From Clostridia bacterium (GTDB lineage Bacteria > Bacillota_A > Clostridia > Oscillospirales > CAG-272): DNA of 9,734 nt. Location: assembly GCA_017652965.1 (NCBI GenBank), contig JAGBZZ010000046.1, positions 1 through 9,734 on the forward strand, written 5' to 3'. Shown piece after piece: positions 1 through 6,925 of the stretch. The notes under the pieces were generated by a model. That model saw only the letters and a list, made by a program, of their open reading frames with translations. It ran no database searches and was not told where the DNA came from. The position numbers and the translations under genes were made by a program. Within the stretch, counting starts at the first letter, position 1. The number at the start of each line of letters is the position of its first letter.

Positions 1-1524
1 AAGCCTGCCGTATTTCAGCTCGGCCGCCTTGGCAAGGTCATATTCATTCTGGGCGCGCTCGATGGCGGCACCCGTCTCCTCGATCTCCTCGCGCAGGCGG
101 CGCAGGCGCTCGATCCCGTTTTTCTCGTTTTCCCAGCGTGCCTTCATCCCGCCAAAGCGCTCGCGCAGGTCGGCAAGCTCACTGCGGATCTCCTCAAGAT
201 GCGCGCGGGAAAGGGCATCCTCCTCGCGCACAAGGGCGGCCTCCTCGATCTCGTTTTGCATGATGCGCCGCGCCACCTCGTCCATTTCGGAGGGCATCGA
301 GTCCATCTCGGTGCGGATCAGGGCGCACGCCTCGTCCACAAGGTCAATGGCCTTGTCGGGCAAAAAGCGGTCGGCAATATAGCGGTTGGAAAGGGTGGCC
401 GCCGCGATCAGTGCGCCATCGTGGATCTTGACCCCGTGGTAGATCTCGTAGCGCTCCTTCAGCCCACGCAGGATCGAGACGGTGTCCTCCACGGTCGGCT
501 CGGGGACGTTGACAGGCTGAAAGCGCCGCTCCAGCGCCGCATCCTTTTCGATGTATTTGCGGTATTCGTCCAGGGTGGTCGCACCGATGCAGTGAAGTTC
601 CCCCCGCGCCAGCATAGGCTTTAAAAGGTTGCCGGCATCCATGGCGCCCTCGCCCTTGCCCGCCCCCACGATGGTGTGCAGCTCGTCAATAAAGAGGATG
701 ATCCCACCCTCCGAGGCCTTGACCTCCTCAAGGATCGCCTTCAGGCGCTCCTCAAACTCGCCGCGGTATTTCGCCCCGGCGACAAGCGCCCCCATGTCAA
801 GCGAAAAGAGCTTGCGCTCACGAAGCCCCTCCGGCACGTCACCGCGGGCAATGCGCAGGGCAAGCCCCTCGGCAATGGCAGTTTTACCGACCCCCGGCTC
901 ACCGATGAGACAGGGGTTGTTTTTCGTTTTGCGGGAGAGAATGCGGATCACCGTGCGGATCTCCTCATCCCGCCCGATGACCGGGTCAAGCTTCTGCTCA
1001 CGCGCCAGGGCGACAAGCTCGCGCCCGTATTTCTTCAGGATGTCGTAGGTCTCCTCGGGGCTATCCCCGGTGACGGTGCGCGTGCCGCGCGCCTCGCGCA
1101 GGACGGTGAGAAAGCCCTCGCGCGTAACCCCCGCCTCCCGCAGGATCCTGCCCGTGGCGGCATCCCCCTTGGCAAAGAGGGCAAGCATCAGATGCTCGAC
1201 CGATACAAGCTCGTCCTTCATGCGTCCGGCCTCGGCCGCCGCCTCATGCAGGACGGCCTCGGTGGCGCGGGAGGAATAGACCTCGTCGGCGCGCGAGCCG
1301 GATACGTGCGGCAGGGCAGAGACGGCCTGCTTGGCCGCCGCGTGCATATCGGCGGGCGAGCGCCCAAGGCGGGAAAGGAGCGAGGCGGTCAGCCCCTCGC
1401 CGTCCTCAAGGAGTGCACAAAGCAGGTGGATCGGCTCCATCTGCGGGTTGCCCGCCTCCAGCGCCAGCTCTCGGGCGGCAGAGATGGCCGCCAGGCTTTT
1501 TTTCGTATAGGATATATCCTTCAT
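1..1524 (-). CDS. clpB: ATP-dependent disaggregase ClpB (partial, 3' end outside window)
   Basis: ClpB is a cytoplasmic hexameric AAA+ machine that works with DnaK to pull proteins out of aggregates after heat or other stress. The minus strand is open from the ATG at 1524 to the window edge, giving 508 residues of a protein usually near 860. Visible parts are the Clp N-domain (about 1-150), a linker, and the first AAA+ domain with Walker A GEPGVGKT at 208-215 and Walker [10 protein letters not shown] with D280 and E281. After these come the [13 protein letters not shown] pore/sensor region and the start of a long charged coiled coil from about residue 410. That coiled coil is the M-domain that separates ClpB from ClpA and ClpC. 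The second AAA+ domain must lie beyond position 1. A GAGG ribosome binding site sits 9 nt before the start. A CIRCE operator upstream points to HrcA control rather than the CtsR control common in Bacilli. Confidence 0.97.
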   Translation of the reverse strand, partial: MKDISYTKKSLAAISAARELALEAGNPQMEPIHLLCALLEDGEGLTASLLSRLGRSPADMHAAAKQAVSALPHVSGSRADEVYSSRATEAVLHEAAAEAGRMKDELVSVEHLMLALFAKGDAATGRILREAGVTREGFLTVLREARGTRTVTGDSPEETYDILKKYGRELVALAREQKLDPVIGRDEEIRTVIRILSRKTKNNPCLIGEPGVGKTAIAEGLALRIARGDVPEGLRERKLFSLDMGALVAGAKYRGEFEERLKAILEEVKASEGGIILFIDELHTIVGAGKGEGAMDAGNLLKPMLARGELHCIGATTLDEYRKYIEKDAALERRFQPVNVPEPTVEDTVSILRGLKERYEIYHGVKIHDGALIAAATLSNRYIADRFLPDKAIDLVDEACALIRTEMDSMPSEMDEVARRIMQNEIEEAALVREEDALSRAHLEEIRSELADLRERFGGMKARWENEKNGIERLRRLREEIEETGAAIERAQNEYDLAKAAELKYGRL

Positions 1525-1595
1525 TATGCGGTACCTCGCTTTCATTGGTGTGGGGGATAAGACCCCCATTCTTACACCCTAAGAATACCGCAATG

Positions 1596-1658
1596 ATATG
1601 AACAAACTGTGTCTAAACCGTGTCAAAATCGTAAATTGTTAGCACTCTATACATTCAA
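1596..1658 (-). promoter_or_regulatory. Candidate clpB promoter region (two weak options)
   Basis: On the minus strand a perfect TTGACA lies at 1626-1621, but the best following -10 (TCATAT, 1601-1596) is poor and 19 nt away. The alternative TTGAAT (1658-1653) with TACGAT (1633-1628) also has a 19-nt spacer and would place the -35 inside the CIRCE arm, the arrangement expected for HrcA repression. The sequence alone does not decide between them. Confidence 0.35.
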
Positions 1659-1665
1659 GTGCTAA
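1639..1665. promoter_or_regulatory. CIRCE operator (HrcA binding site) for clpB
   Basis: The sequence reads TTAGCACTC, nine bases, AAGTGCTAA. It matches the CIRCE consensus (TTAGCACTC-N9-GAGTGCTAA) at 17 of 18 arm positions, the only change being G to A at the first base of the right arm. In Gram-positive and many other bacteria this element binds the HrcA repressor and gives heat-inducible expression of chaperone operons. It lies about 115 bp upstream of clpB. The nearest plus-strand promoter is almost 140 bp away, so clpB is the likely target. Confidence 0.93.
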
Positions 1666-1702
1666 AAAGGTGTGGTGTTTTTCCCGTTTTACCCTCTGTT
1701 TT

Positions 1703-1726
1703 GGCAGATGGGAGTGCCATCTTGCC
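1703..1726. other. Intergenic hairpin with one bulged base
   Basis: GGCAGATGG and CCATCTTGCC can pair as a nine-base-pair stem with one bulged T and a GAGTG loop. A short T-run (1734-1739) follows on the plus strand about 8 nt later, too far for a classic intrinsic terminator. No gene is seen on either strand here (1666-1800). It may be a remnant of a small repeat or an RNA structure of unknown role. Confidence 0.45.
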
Positions 1727-1739
1727 AATCCCGCTTTTT

Positions 1740-1793
1740 CGCCCCTTTGCACTCCGGAATGCCACATCGGGGGGCGGCCTCTTGCTTTTTGTC
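1740..1793 (+). repeat. Orphan terminator-like repeat, copy 1 (expanded loop)
   Basis: The last 23 bases (1771-1793) are identical to 3528-3550, which form the right arm and T-tail of the terminator after the lipoprotein gene. The left arm CGCCCC (1740-1745) can pair with GGGGCG (1771-1776), but the loop holds about 25 nt, including the imperfect palindrome GCACTCCGGAATGC. No plus-strand gene lies upstream for it to terminate, so it appears to be an orphan or degraded copy. It could insulate the lipoprotein promoter from read-through. Confidence 0.6.
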
Positions 1794-1802
1794 AAAAAAA
1801 GG

Positions 1803-1831
1803 TTGACAAGCGAATGGGAAAGTGTTACTAT
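1803..1831 (+). promoter_or_regulatory. Sigma-A promoter of the lipoprotein gene
   Basis: TTGACA at 1803-1808, a 17-nt spacer and TACTAT at 1826-1831 form a near-consensus vegetative promoter. Transcription should begin near 1838, leaving a leader of about 60 nt. This makes longer in-frame starts at 1822 or 1830 impossible as the main start, because they would fall inside the promoter. Confidence 0.85.
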
Positions 1832-1899
1832 GTGGTCAACGGGGGCATGGCGCGCACGGATGCTGCCTCCTCCAAACATCTTTTGAGAGGATCTACATT

Positions 1900-3498
1900 A
1901 TGAAACGCATTTCCGCTCTTTCTCTGATCGCTATCCTGATGGCGGTGACGATGCTGCTTAGCTCCTGTAGCTTCGGTGGCGTCGGAACTCTGAAAATAAG
2001 AGAGGTGCTTGATACAAGAACTGTCTATGATGGCTACGTGGCGCCAACGTCGGGCACTGCGGTGGCCGAGCTTTCCGACCTTTCCATGAAAAACTATGTG
2101 GGCGACCTTGTCTATCTTAGAAATAGCAACGATGGGTATACCCGTCATGTGGTCTACAATTTGTCTACCAATACCGTTGTCCTTGATGTAACCGGGAACG
2201 CGACCACCGAGTATTCGATCTCGCTGGGTGCCCTCTATGAGACCACCGGCATTGCTATCGGCTTTTTTACTGTGTCAAAGGGCATGAAGTCTGAGGGGAC
2301 AACGGTTTACACAACCAATCTTTATAGTGGGGATGGCTCGGTCATTGCCACCTCTGAGGGGAAAAAGAGTGCCGCGGTAGAGGCAGACCTTCTTCTTTTT
2401 CACGATGCGCTGTATGGCATTCGGGAAGGTCAGATCGTCAAGCTGCGCGATCACTCGCCCCTTGCTGCGTTCCCGGAGCTTGCGCGCGTCGGCGATTATT
2501 ACTATGCCGTCGGTAAAGGCGAGTATGCGTACAACGTGTACGATCTTCAGTTGAACCTGACCGCCTCTGTCGTCCTCCCTTCGTATGCCGGGGATGTGGC
2601 CGAGCCCTTCTTTTTCGAACGCCTGAACGGTGAGCTTTTGTATCAGTATTTGATCCGCCTCCCCGACGGTGCCACCGACTACGATGCTCTCGTCCAGGAT
2701 TACGGCGATGTTTTCCCTGTCAAGATCGTGACCGAGCGTGTCAATCTCAAGAATGGTAAGGTCAGGGCTGAGGATACCGAGTATTATTTCTCGTACGGCA
2801 TCCGTCTCGGGGCTGTAAACGGAATCAAGAAGAATGCTGTTGCCGGTTGCATTGAGGCCATTGCTATTGAGAATGGCATGATCGACATTAACCTTGATGC
2901 GGGGTTAAGAACCCCCCTGTTCGTGGGTAAAGATGGCGATCTGAAGGAGGTTGCCGAGGTTGAGGGTGAGCGCGTGTTCAGAATCAGCTATGCGGCCGAC
3001 GATCGCTGGGTCGTTTATACCGTTAGTAGACGGATGTACCTTCTGAATGCCAGGGGTAAGATCCTTGGCGAGGTCACTAACGCTTCCTATATAAAGAGCC
3101 CCTACATTATCTGCGACGGCAGGATATATGACATGGATCTCAACGTCCTTCTCGATTACAGCGCGAAGGGGCTCTTCTATGAGAGTGCTTATGGCATTAC
3201 CCTCACCTTTAGAAACGGGGATGACGAGCTCTTGACCTGGAACGGTTCGGGTGATCCTTCCGTGCTTGTGCCGAATAATGTCGAGCCCTTCTCGCTTCTG
3301 ACCACTGCCGACTGGGGCCTCATCCTCAAAAACTCGGAGACTAAAAAGTGTATCGCCTATACTTGGACCGGCACACAGCTCTTCGAAACTTCGGCAGAAG
3401 GGAATCCGTACTTTGCTACCGATGTTACGACCGATGAGGCCATTCTTATAAGAAAGACCTCAAACGGCAATACCACGTACTTCCGACTTGCTAAGTAA
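1900..3498 (+). CDS. Putative lipoprotein of unknown function, possible beta-propeller
   Basis: The protein has 532 residues and I do not recognise its family. The N-terminus MKR plus a hydrophobic stretch ending in LLSSC (Cys23) is a typical lipoprotein signal peptide, so the mature protein should be lipidated at Cys23 and held on the outer face of the membrane. The rest has no further membrane segment. It is rich in short beta-strand-like stretches with recurrent patterns such as GDLVYLRN, GDYYYAVG, DRWVVYTVS and WGLILKN, which suggests a beta-propeller or similar all-beta fold, by eye only. The ATG at 1900 was chosen because GAGAGG lies 9 nt upstream and the promoter ends at 1831. The gene stands alone between its own promoter and a strong terminator. 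Its codon use is less GC-biased than its neighbours' (many GAT, CTT and TAT codons), and 23-bp terminator repeats flank it, so recent arrival is possible. A role in sensing or anchoring at the surface is only a guess. Confidence 0.85.
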   Translation: MKRISALSLIAILMAVTMLLSSCSFGGVGTLKIREVLDTRTVYDGYVAPTSGTAVAELSDLSMKNYVGDLVYLRNSNDGYTRHVVYNLSTNTVVLDVTGNATTEYSISLGALYETTGIAIGFFTVSKGMKSEGTTVYTTNLYSGDGSVIATSEGKKSAAVEADLLLFHDALYGIREGQIVKLRDHSPLAAFPELARVGDYYYAVGKGEYAYNVYDLQLNLTASVVLPSYAGDVAEPFFFERLNGELLYQYLIRLPDGATDYDALVQDYGDVFPVKIVTERVNLKNGKVRAEDTEYYFSYGIRLGAVNGIKKNAVAGCIEAIAIENGMIDINLDAGLRTPLFVGKDGDLKEVAEVEGERVFRISYAADDRWVVYTVSRRMYLLNARGKILGEVTNASYIKSPYIICDGRIYDMDLNVLLDYSAKGLFYESAYGITLTFRNGDDELLTWNGSGDPSVLVPNNVEPFSLLTTADWGLILKNSETKKCIAYTWTGTQLFETSAEGNPYFATDVTTDEAILIRKTSNGNTTYFRLAK

Positions 3499-3508
3499 GA
3501 AGCGAGCG

Positions 3509-3550
3509 AAGAGACCGCCCCCTTTGCGGGGCGGCCTCTTGCTTTTTGTC
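3509..3550 (+). terminator. Intrinsic terminator of lipoprotein gene (repeat copy 2)
   Basis: AAGAG-A-CCGCCCC (3509-3521), loop CTTTGC, and GGGGCGG-C-CTCTT (3528-3540) form a 12-bp stem with a single A/C mismatch. TTTTT follows at 3543-3547. It starts 10 nt after the stop codon. Bases 3528-3550 exactly repeat 1771-1793. Confidence 0.9.
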
Positions 3551-3567
3551 GGGAAATGTGATATAAT
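3539..3567 (+). promoter_or_regulatory. Promoter of the CaCA antiporter, embedded in the upstream terminator
   Basis: A perfect TATAAT at 3562-3567 is preceded by the extended -10 TG (3559-3560). The -35 at 17-nt spacing is a weak TTGCTT (3539-3544), which lies within the right arm and T-tail of the upstream terminator. The extended -10 probably compensates for the weak -35. Confidence 0.75.
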
Positions 3568-3592
3568 GAAGAAAAATGATATCGAGGGTACT

Positions 3593-4573
3593 ATGGCAAT
3601 TCCTATTCTTTTGTTTGTTGTGGGGCTTGTCCTTCTGGTGAAGGGCGGCGATTGGTTTGTGGACGGTGCGGGCGGCATTGCGTACCGCTTTCACCTGCCC
3701 GAGGTCCTGATCGGGGCGACGGTCGTTTCGATCGGTACCACCCTGCCCGAGGTGATGGTTTCGGCGACCTCGGCCATTTCGGGGCACGGGGAGATCGCCT
3801 ATGGCAACGCCATCGGGTCTATCATCTGCAATACCGCCTTGATCGCCGCGCTTTCGGTGGCGATCCATCCCGGGCGCGTGGAGCGGCGCGCCGTGGCACT
3901 GCCGGTCATCTTCTTCTTCGGTGCGGCGGTGATCTACAGCGCCGTGGCTTACGTGAGCGGAGAATTCTCCCGCCTCGTTGGCATTGTTCTGCTTCTTTTG
4001 TTCCTTGCCTATATGGTGATCTCGGTGAAGAATGCCCTTGGTAGCCTGCCGAAGGAGGCGCCCGTCACGGCTGAGCCTGCCGCAAACGACCCCGCCCCCT
4101 CTCCGCTTTGGAAGGATCTGCTTTTCCTGGTTCTCGGGGCGGCGCTGATCGCCTTTGGGGCCGATCTTCTGGTGGATAACGGCACCCTCATTGCCGCGTG
4201 GCTTGGCGTGCCCGAGGCGGTCATTGCCCTCACCTTTGTGGCGCTGGGCACCTCACTGCCCGAGCTTGTCACGGCGATCACCGCCCTGGCCAAGGGGCAC
4301 GGCGCCCTTTCTCTTGGCAACGTGATCGGCGCTAACCTCTTTAACCTTGTGCTGGTCAGCGGGGTGGCCACCGTGCTTTCCCCCTTCCGGGTGCCGGGCG
4401 GCAAAACGCTTGGCGGGATCAGCACCTCGCTCCTCATTGACATCCCCGTGATGCTTTCGGTGATGCTGTTGCTGTGTCTGCCCGCCCTTCTGCGCGGCAA
4501 GCTTTCGCGCTGGCAGGGCATCCTTCTGCTTGCGATATATGCGGCGTTTTGCGCCGTGCAATTCGTCCTGTAA
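3593..4573 (+). CDS. CaCA-family Na+/Ca2+ antiporter (YrbG-like)
   Basis: This is an integral membrane exchanger of 326 residues, about the usual length for bacterial members, expected to export Ca2+ (or related cations) in exchange for Na+ or H+. It shows the two inverted alpha-repeats of the family. Repeat 1 has GTTLPE with E53, then GNAIGSIICN (71-80). Repeat 2 has GTSLPE with E224, then GNVIGANLFN (about 242-251). These glutamates match the cation-binding acidic pair of the NCX/CaCA fold. About ten hydrophobic helices are visible, with a cytoplasmic-type polar Pro/Ala/Glu linker between the halves. The start at 3593 follows GAGGG with a short spacing of 4-5 nt. An upstream in-frame ATG at 3566 overlaps the -10 box and is rejected. 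The gene is alone in its transcript and convergent with mscL. The exact ion specificity cannot be read from sequence. Confidence 0.93.
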   Translation: MAIPILLFVVGLVLLVKGGDWFVDGAGGIAYRFHLPEVLIGATVVSIGTTLPEVMVSATSAISGHGEIAYGNAIGSIICNTALIAALSVAIHPGRVERRAVALPVIFFFGAAVIYSAVAYVSGEFSRLVGIVLLLLFLAYMVISVKNALGSLPKEAPVTAEPAANDPAPSPLWKDLLFLVLGAALIAFGADLLVDNGTLIAAWLGVPEAVIALTFVALGTSLPELVTAITALAKGHGALSLGNVIGANLFNLVLVSGVATVLSPFRVPGGKTLGGISTSLLIDIPVMLSVMLLLCLPALLRGKLSRWQGILLLAIYAAFCAVQFVL

Positions 4574-4579
4574 CATAGT

Positions 4580-4619
4580 AAAAAGGACGGGGAGCCCTGA
4601 CGGCTCCTCGCCCTTTTTT
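4580..4619. terminator. Bidirectional intrinsic terminator between antiporter gene and mscL
   Basis: An A-run and GG-A-CGGGGAGCC pair with GGCTCCTCG-C-CC and a T-run around a CTGAC loop, with one mismatch and one G-T pair. The A-run on one side and the TTTTTT on the other allow termination in both directions. This fits the convergent genes that end 7 nt before it and 9 nt after it. Confidence 0.92.
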
Positions 4620-4627
4620 GTTTTGGA

Positions 4628-5227
4628 TTACTTCTGCAGCACCTTCAGAATCTCCTTCAGAAGATCCTCGGTGGTGGGGTTGGCGGCACGGTCGGCGGCG
4701 GCCTTCTCGGCGGCCTCGGCAGCGGCCTTGGCGGCGGCTTCATCGGCGGCCTGCTTCTTGGCGGCGTAGTAGGCGGTAACGGCGGCCTTGTCCGAAAGGC
4801 GGATGCCCTCCTTGCGCATGGCCTTGCGGTCTGCCTTAGCGGGGACGCCGGCCATCATCTTTTCGGAGAACTCGCGGTGCTCAGAGCGGAAGTGGTTGAT
4901 GACCTTCACGATCGAGAAGAGGACAAAAGCGATGATAAAGAAGTTGATGATCGCATTGATAAACGAGCCCCAGTCGATGTAGATCGAGTTGGTAAGATCC
5001 AGGCTACCGTCCTCAAGATACACACCGCGCAGGACGGTGTAAAGCTCGCTCAGCGAATCGGCACCGAAGATCAGTGCCATGACCCAGTTGATCAGCGGCT
5101 TTAAGATGAAGTTGGAAAGCCCGTTGACGATCGCGGTGAAGGCACTACCGACGATAACACCGACGGCCATGTCAACCACGTTGCCGCGGGTGATGAATTT
5201 GCGGAATTCTTCAAAGAATTTTTTCAT
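4628..5227 (-). CDS. mscL: Large-conductance mechanosensitive channel MscL, with long Ala/Lys-rich C-terminal segment
   Basis: MscL is a homopentameric membrane pore that opens under membrane tension and releases solutes during hypo-osmotic shock. The start MKKFFEEFRKFITRGNVVDMA is the family N-terminal helix leading into TM1 (17-46, with the GVIVGSAFTAIVN packing motif). A periplasmic loop (about 47-87) and TM2 (88-112) follow. The end, TTEDLLKEILKVLQK, resembles the usual C-terminal helical bundle. Total length is 199 residues against a usual 130-150. The excess is residues about 120-183, a charged, alanine-rich stretch likely to be helical. The start at 5227 is fixed by AGGAGG 9 nt upstream and by a consensus promoter that overlaps longer in-frame starts. 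Transcription ends at the shared terminator. Confidence 0.96.
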   Translation of the reverse strand: MKKFFEEFRKFITRGNVVDMAVGVIVGSAFTAIVNGLSNFILKPLINWVMALIFGADSLSELYTVLRGVYLEDGSLDLTNSIYIDWGSFINAIINFFIIAFVLFSIVKVINHFRSEHREFSEKMMAGVPAKADRKAMRKEGIRLSDKAAVTAYYAAKKQAADEAAAKAAAEAAEKAAADRAANPTTEDLLKEILKVLQK

Positions 5228-5258
5228 GATATGAACCCTCCTTTTTTGTGATGTAATC

Positions 5259-5287
5259 ATTATAGCACTGTGTCCTTGGCTTGTCAA
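5259..5287 (-). promoter_or_regulatory. Consensus sigma-A promoter of mscL
   Basis: Read on the minus strand, TTGACA (5287-5282), a 17-nt spacer and TATAAT (5264-5259) form a perfect consensus promoter, and a TGC extended -10 precedes the TATAAT. The leader before the mscL start is only about 25 nt and contains AGGAGG. Strong constitutive expression is expected. Confidence 0.95.
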
Positions 5288-5336
5288 GACGCTTTCAAAA
5301 GGATGTGACGGCGGCTTGGTTTTTTTGTGAAATCGC

Positions 5337-5365
5337 TTGAAATAAAGGGGGAAATATGCTATTAT
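5337..5365 (+). promoter_or_regulatory. Promoter of the GDPD-NIF3-glycosidase operon
   Basis: TTGAAA (5337-5342), a 17-nt spacer and TATTAT (5360-5365) with an extended -10 TGC form a good sigma-A promoter. The leader is about 23 nt, ending in AAGGAG (5381-5386), 8 nt before the first start codon. No operator palindrome is visible between here and the divergent mscL promoter. Confidence 0.88.
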
Positions 5366-5394
5366 GAAGAAAAAAGGAAAAAGGAGACCCTTCT

Positions 5395-6120
5395 ATGGAT
5401 ACCATTAAGATTGCCGATAAAAAGAACTGCCTTATGATCGCCCATCGCGGCGTCTCGGGCATTGAGCGCGAGAACACCGCCGCCGCCTTTATTGCGGCCG
5501 GTAACCGCTCTTACTTTGGAATTGAGACAGACGTCCACGTGACCAAGGACGGGAAGTACGTCATCCACCACGATAACAGCTTAAAGCGGGTTTCGGGTGT
5601 GGATATCCCGGTAGAGGAGGCTACCCTTTCCGAGCTGCGCGAGGTTCCGCTTTACGACGCCCCCGGCGGTAGCCGCACCGATATCCGCGTGCCCACCCTT
5701 GCCGATTATATCACCATCTGCCGCCGTTATGACAAGGTTGCGGTGCTGGAGCTGAAGGGGCTTATCGCGCCCGAGCATATTACCGGCATTCTCGGCGTTG
5801 TCAAGGAGTACGGCTGGCTTGAAAAGACCATCTTCATCAGCTTCTCGCATGAGAACCTTTTGGAGTTGAGACGCCAGGTCCCCACCGCAAACGCCCAGTA
5901 CCTGGCCTCGAATAATAAGGACCCTGAGTGGATCTTTAGTTTCGCCATTGAGAACAAGATCGACCTGGATATCTACCATCCCGCCCTCACCCCCGAGATC
6001 GTCAAGCGCATCCACGATGCGGGCATCAAGCTCAACTGCTGGACGGTGGACGATCCGGCCGCGGCCGCCCGCCTTATCGAGATGGGCGTTGACTTCATCA
6101 CCACGAACATTCTGGAATAA
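5395..6120 (+). CDS. Glycerophosphodiester phosphodiesterase family protein
   Basis: Enzymes of this family cleave glycerophosphodiesters to glycerol-3-phosphate and an alcohol, using a divalent metal in a TIM barrel. This one has 241 residues, the usual size of a stand-alone bacterial GDPD. It carries the full signature: AHRG (H17, R18), ENT at 26-28, the metal ligands E44 and D46 in GIETDVH, HHD with H59, and LELKG with E119 and K121. The C-terminal strands CWTVDD and GVDFITTN close the barrel as in UgpQ-like proteins. There is no signal peptide or membrane segment, so it should be cytoplasmic. A strong AAGGAG precedes it. It is the first gene of a plus-strand operon, and its stop codon overlaps the next start by one base (TAATG). 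The true substrate may not be glycerophosphodiesters, given the glycosidase-like partner downstream. Confidence 0.94.
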   Translation: MDTIKIADKKNCLMIAHRGVSGIERENTAAAFIAAGNRSYFGIETDVHVTKDGKYVIHHDNSLKRVSGVDIPVEEATLSELREVPLYDAPGGSRTDIRVPTLADYITICRRYDKVAVLELKGLIAPEHITGILGVVKEYGWLEKTIFISFSHENLLELRRQVPTANAQYLASNNKDPEWIFSFAIENKIDLDIYHPALTPEIVKRIHDAGIKLNCWTVDDPAAAARLIEMGVDFITTNILE

Positions 6121-6905
6121 TGAAGGTCGCCGAGATTATTGCGTGGCTGGAGGCGTGGAGCCCCATCGAGCGTGAAAATCGCTCGGATGCCCTGCTATAC
6201 GGAGACCCCGACAGGGAAGTGCAGACGCTGGCCGTCTCTCTTCTGGCCACGCCGCGCGTCCTGCAGGCCGCCAAGGCGGCGGGTGCTTCGATGCTTCTGG
6301 TGCATGAGCCGGTTCTGCATAGCGGGGTGATCCCTGCCGATGACCCCGTGATGGCGCAAAAGCGCGCCATGATCGAGGAGCTTGATATTCCGATCTACCG
6401 TTTCCATGACCATGCGCATTTCACCCCCTTTGACAAGATCAACTGCGGGGTCCTGCGCCGCCTTGGCTGGGAGGGGGAGTTTGACGGCGGTAAGCGTTTT
6501 ACCTTTGCCCGCCCGACCCCGATCGCCGAGGTGATAGACACGGTCCGCCGTGCGCTTTCCCTGCGGCATCTGCGCTATATCGGCCCGCCCTCGCTGACTG
6601 TGCGCCGTGTGGCGACCCTGTTTGGCGCGTGGGGCGAGCGGAATATCTACGATGCCCTGCTTTGCGAGGACGTGGATCTTGTGCTGGCGGGCGAGGCCTG
6701 CGAATGGAGCCTTTGCGAGCATGCGCGGGACGCTGTGGAGCTTGGCCGCCCGCGTGGGCTTTTGCTGATGGGGCATATGGGCTCGGAGAGCGCGGGGATG
6801 CTGTACATCGCCGATGCGCTGGCCGCGGCACATCCCGCCCTTTCCCTTGTTCGTCTTGAATGCGGGGAGACCTTCAGTCCTCTTCCCGAGATCTGCCGTC
6901 CCTGA
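6120..6905 (+). CDS. NIF3-like dinuclear-metal protein, divergent ligand set
   Basis: The protein has 261 residues. It resembles the NIF3/YbgI family, toroidal hexamers with a two-metal site whose biochemical role is poorly known. Supporting motifs are LLVHEPVLHSG (H62, E63), YRFHDHAHF (H96, H98, H100), LAGEACEWS, and GHMGSESAGM (H219, E223) near the C-terminus. YbgI uses an HH pair, an Asp, and a later His and Glu. Here the second His of the pair is Glu, and the Asp position appears to be His, while the last His and Glu are kept. This HEP/HDHxH pattern recalls a Firmicutes branch of the family that I associate with sugar-related operons, a recollection and not a search result. There is no membrane segment. 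The ATG overlaps the upstream stop by one base and has no strong ribosome binding site, so translation is probably coupled to the phosphodiesterase gene. Confidence 0.85.
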   Translation: MKVAEIIAWLEAWSPIERENRSDALLYGDPDREVQTLAVSLLATPRVLQAAKAAGASMLLVHEPVLHSGVIPADDPVMAQKRAMIEELDIPIYRFHDHAHFTPFDKINCGVLRRLGWEGEFDGGKRFTFARPTPIAEVIDTVRRALSLRHLRYIGPPSLTVRRVATLFGAWGERNIYDALLCEDVDLVLAGEACEWSLCEHARDAVELGRPRGLLLMGHMGSESAGMLYIADALAAAHPALSLVRLECGETFSPLPEICRP

Positions 6906-6925
6906 CGGTGCATAAGGAGAACGCC

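Noticed and set aside
676..1560. Long open frame (294 codons) on the plus strand opposite clpB
   Set aside because: It is antisense to a clear ClpB coding region. Its residues show only the Arg/Gly/Leu-rich bias of a GC-rich complement, and it has no ribosome binding site.
1822..1899. 26-residue N-terminal extension of the lipoprotein
   Set aside because: Its start lies inside the -10 region of the promoter, and it would bury the lipoprotein signal peptide. The ATG at 1900 has a proper ribosome binding site.
1655..1903. Small open frames of about 75 codons in the clpB-lipoprotein intergenic region
   Set aside because: They overlap hairpins, a terminator-like repeat and a consensus promoter. 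None has a ribosome binding site, and the peptide resemblance between the copies comes from the 23-bp DNA repeat.
5228..5287. 20-residue N-terminal extension of MscL
   Set aside because: It would be encoded within the consensus promoter and ribosome binding site. MscL proteins begin at the MKKFFEEF-type helix.
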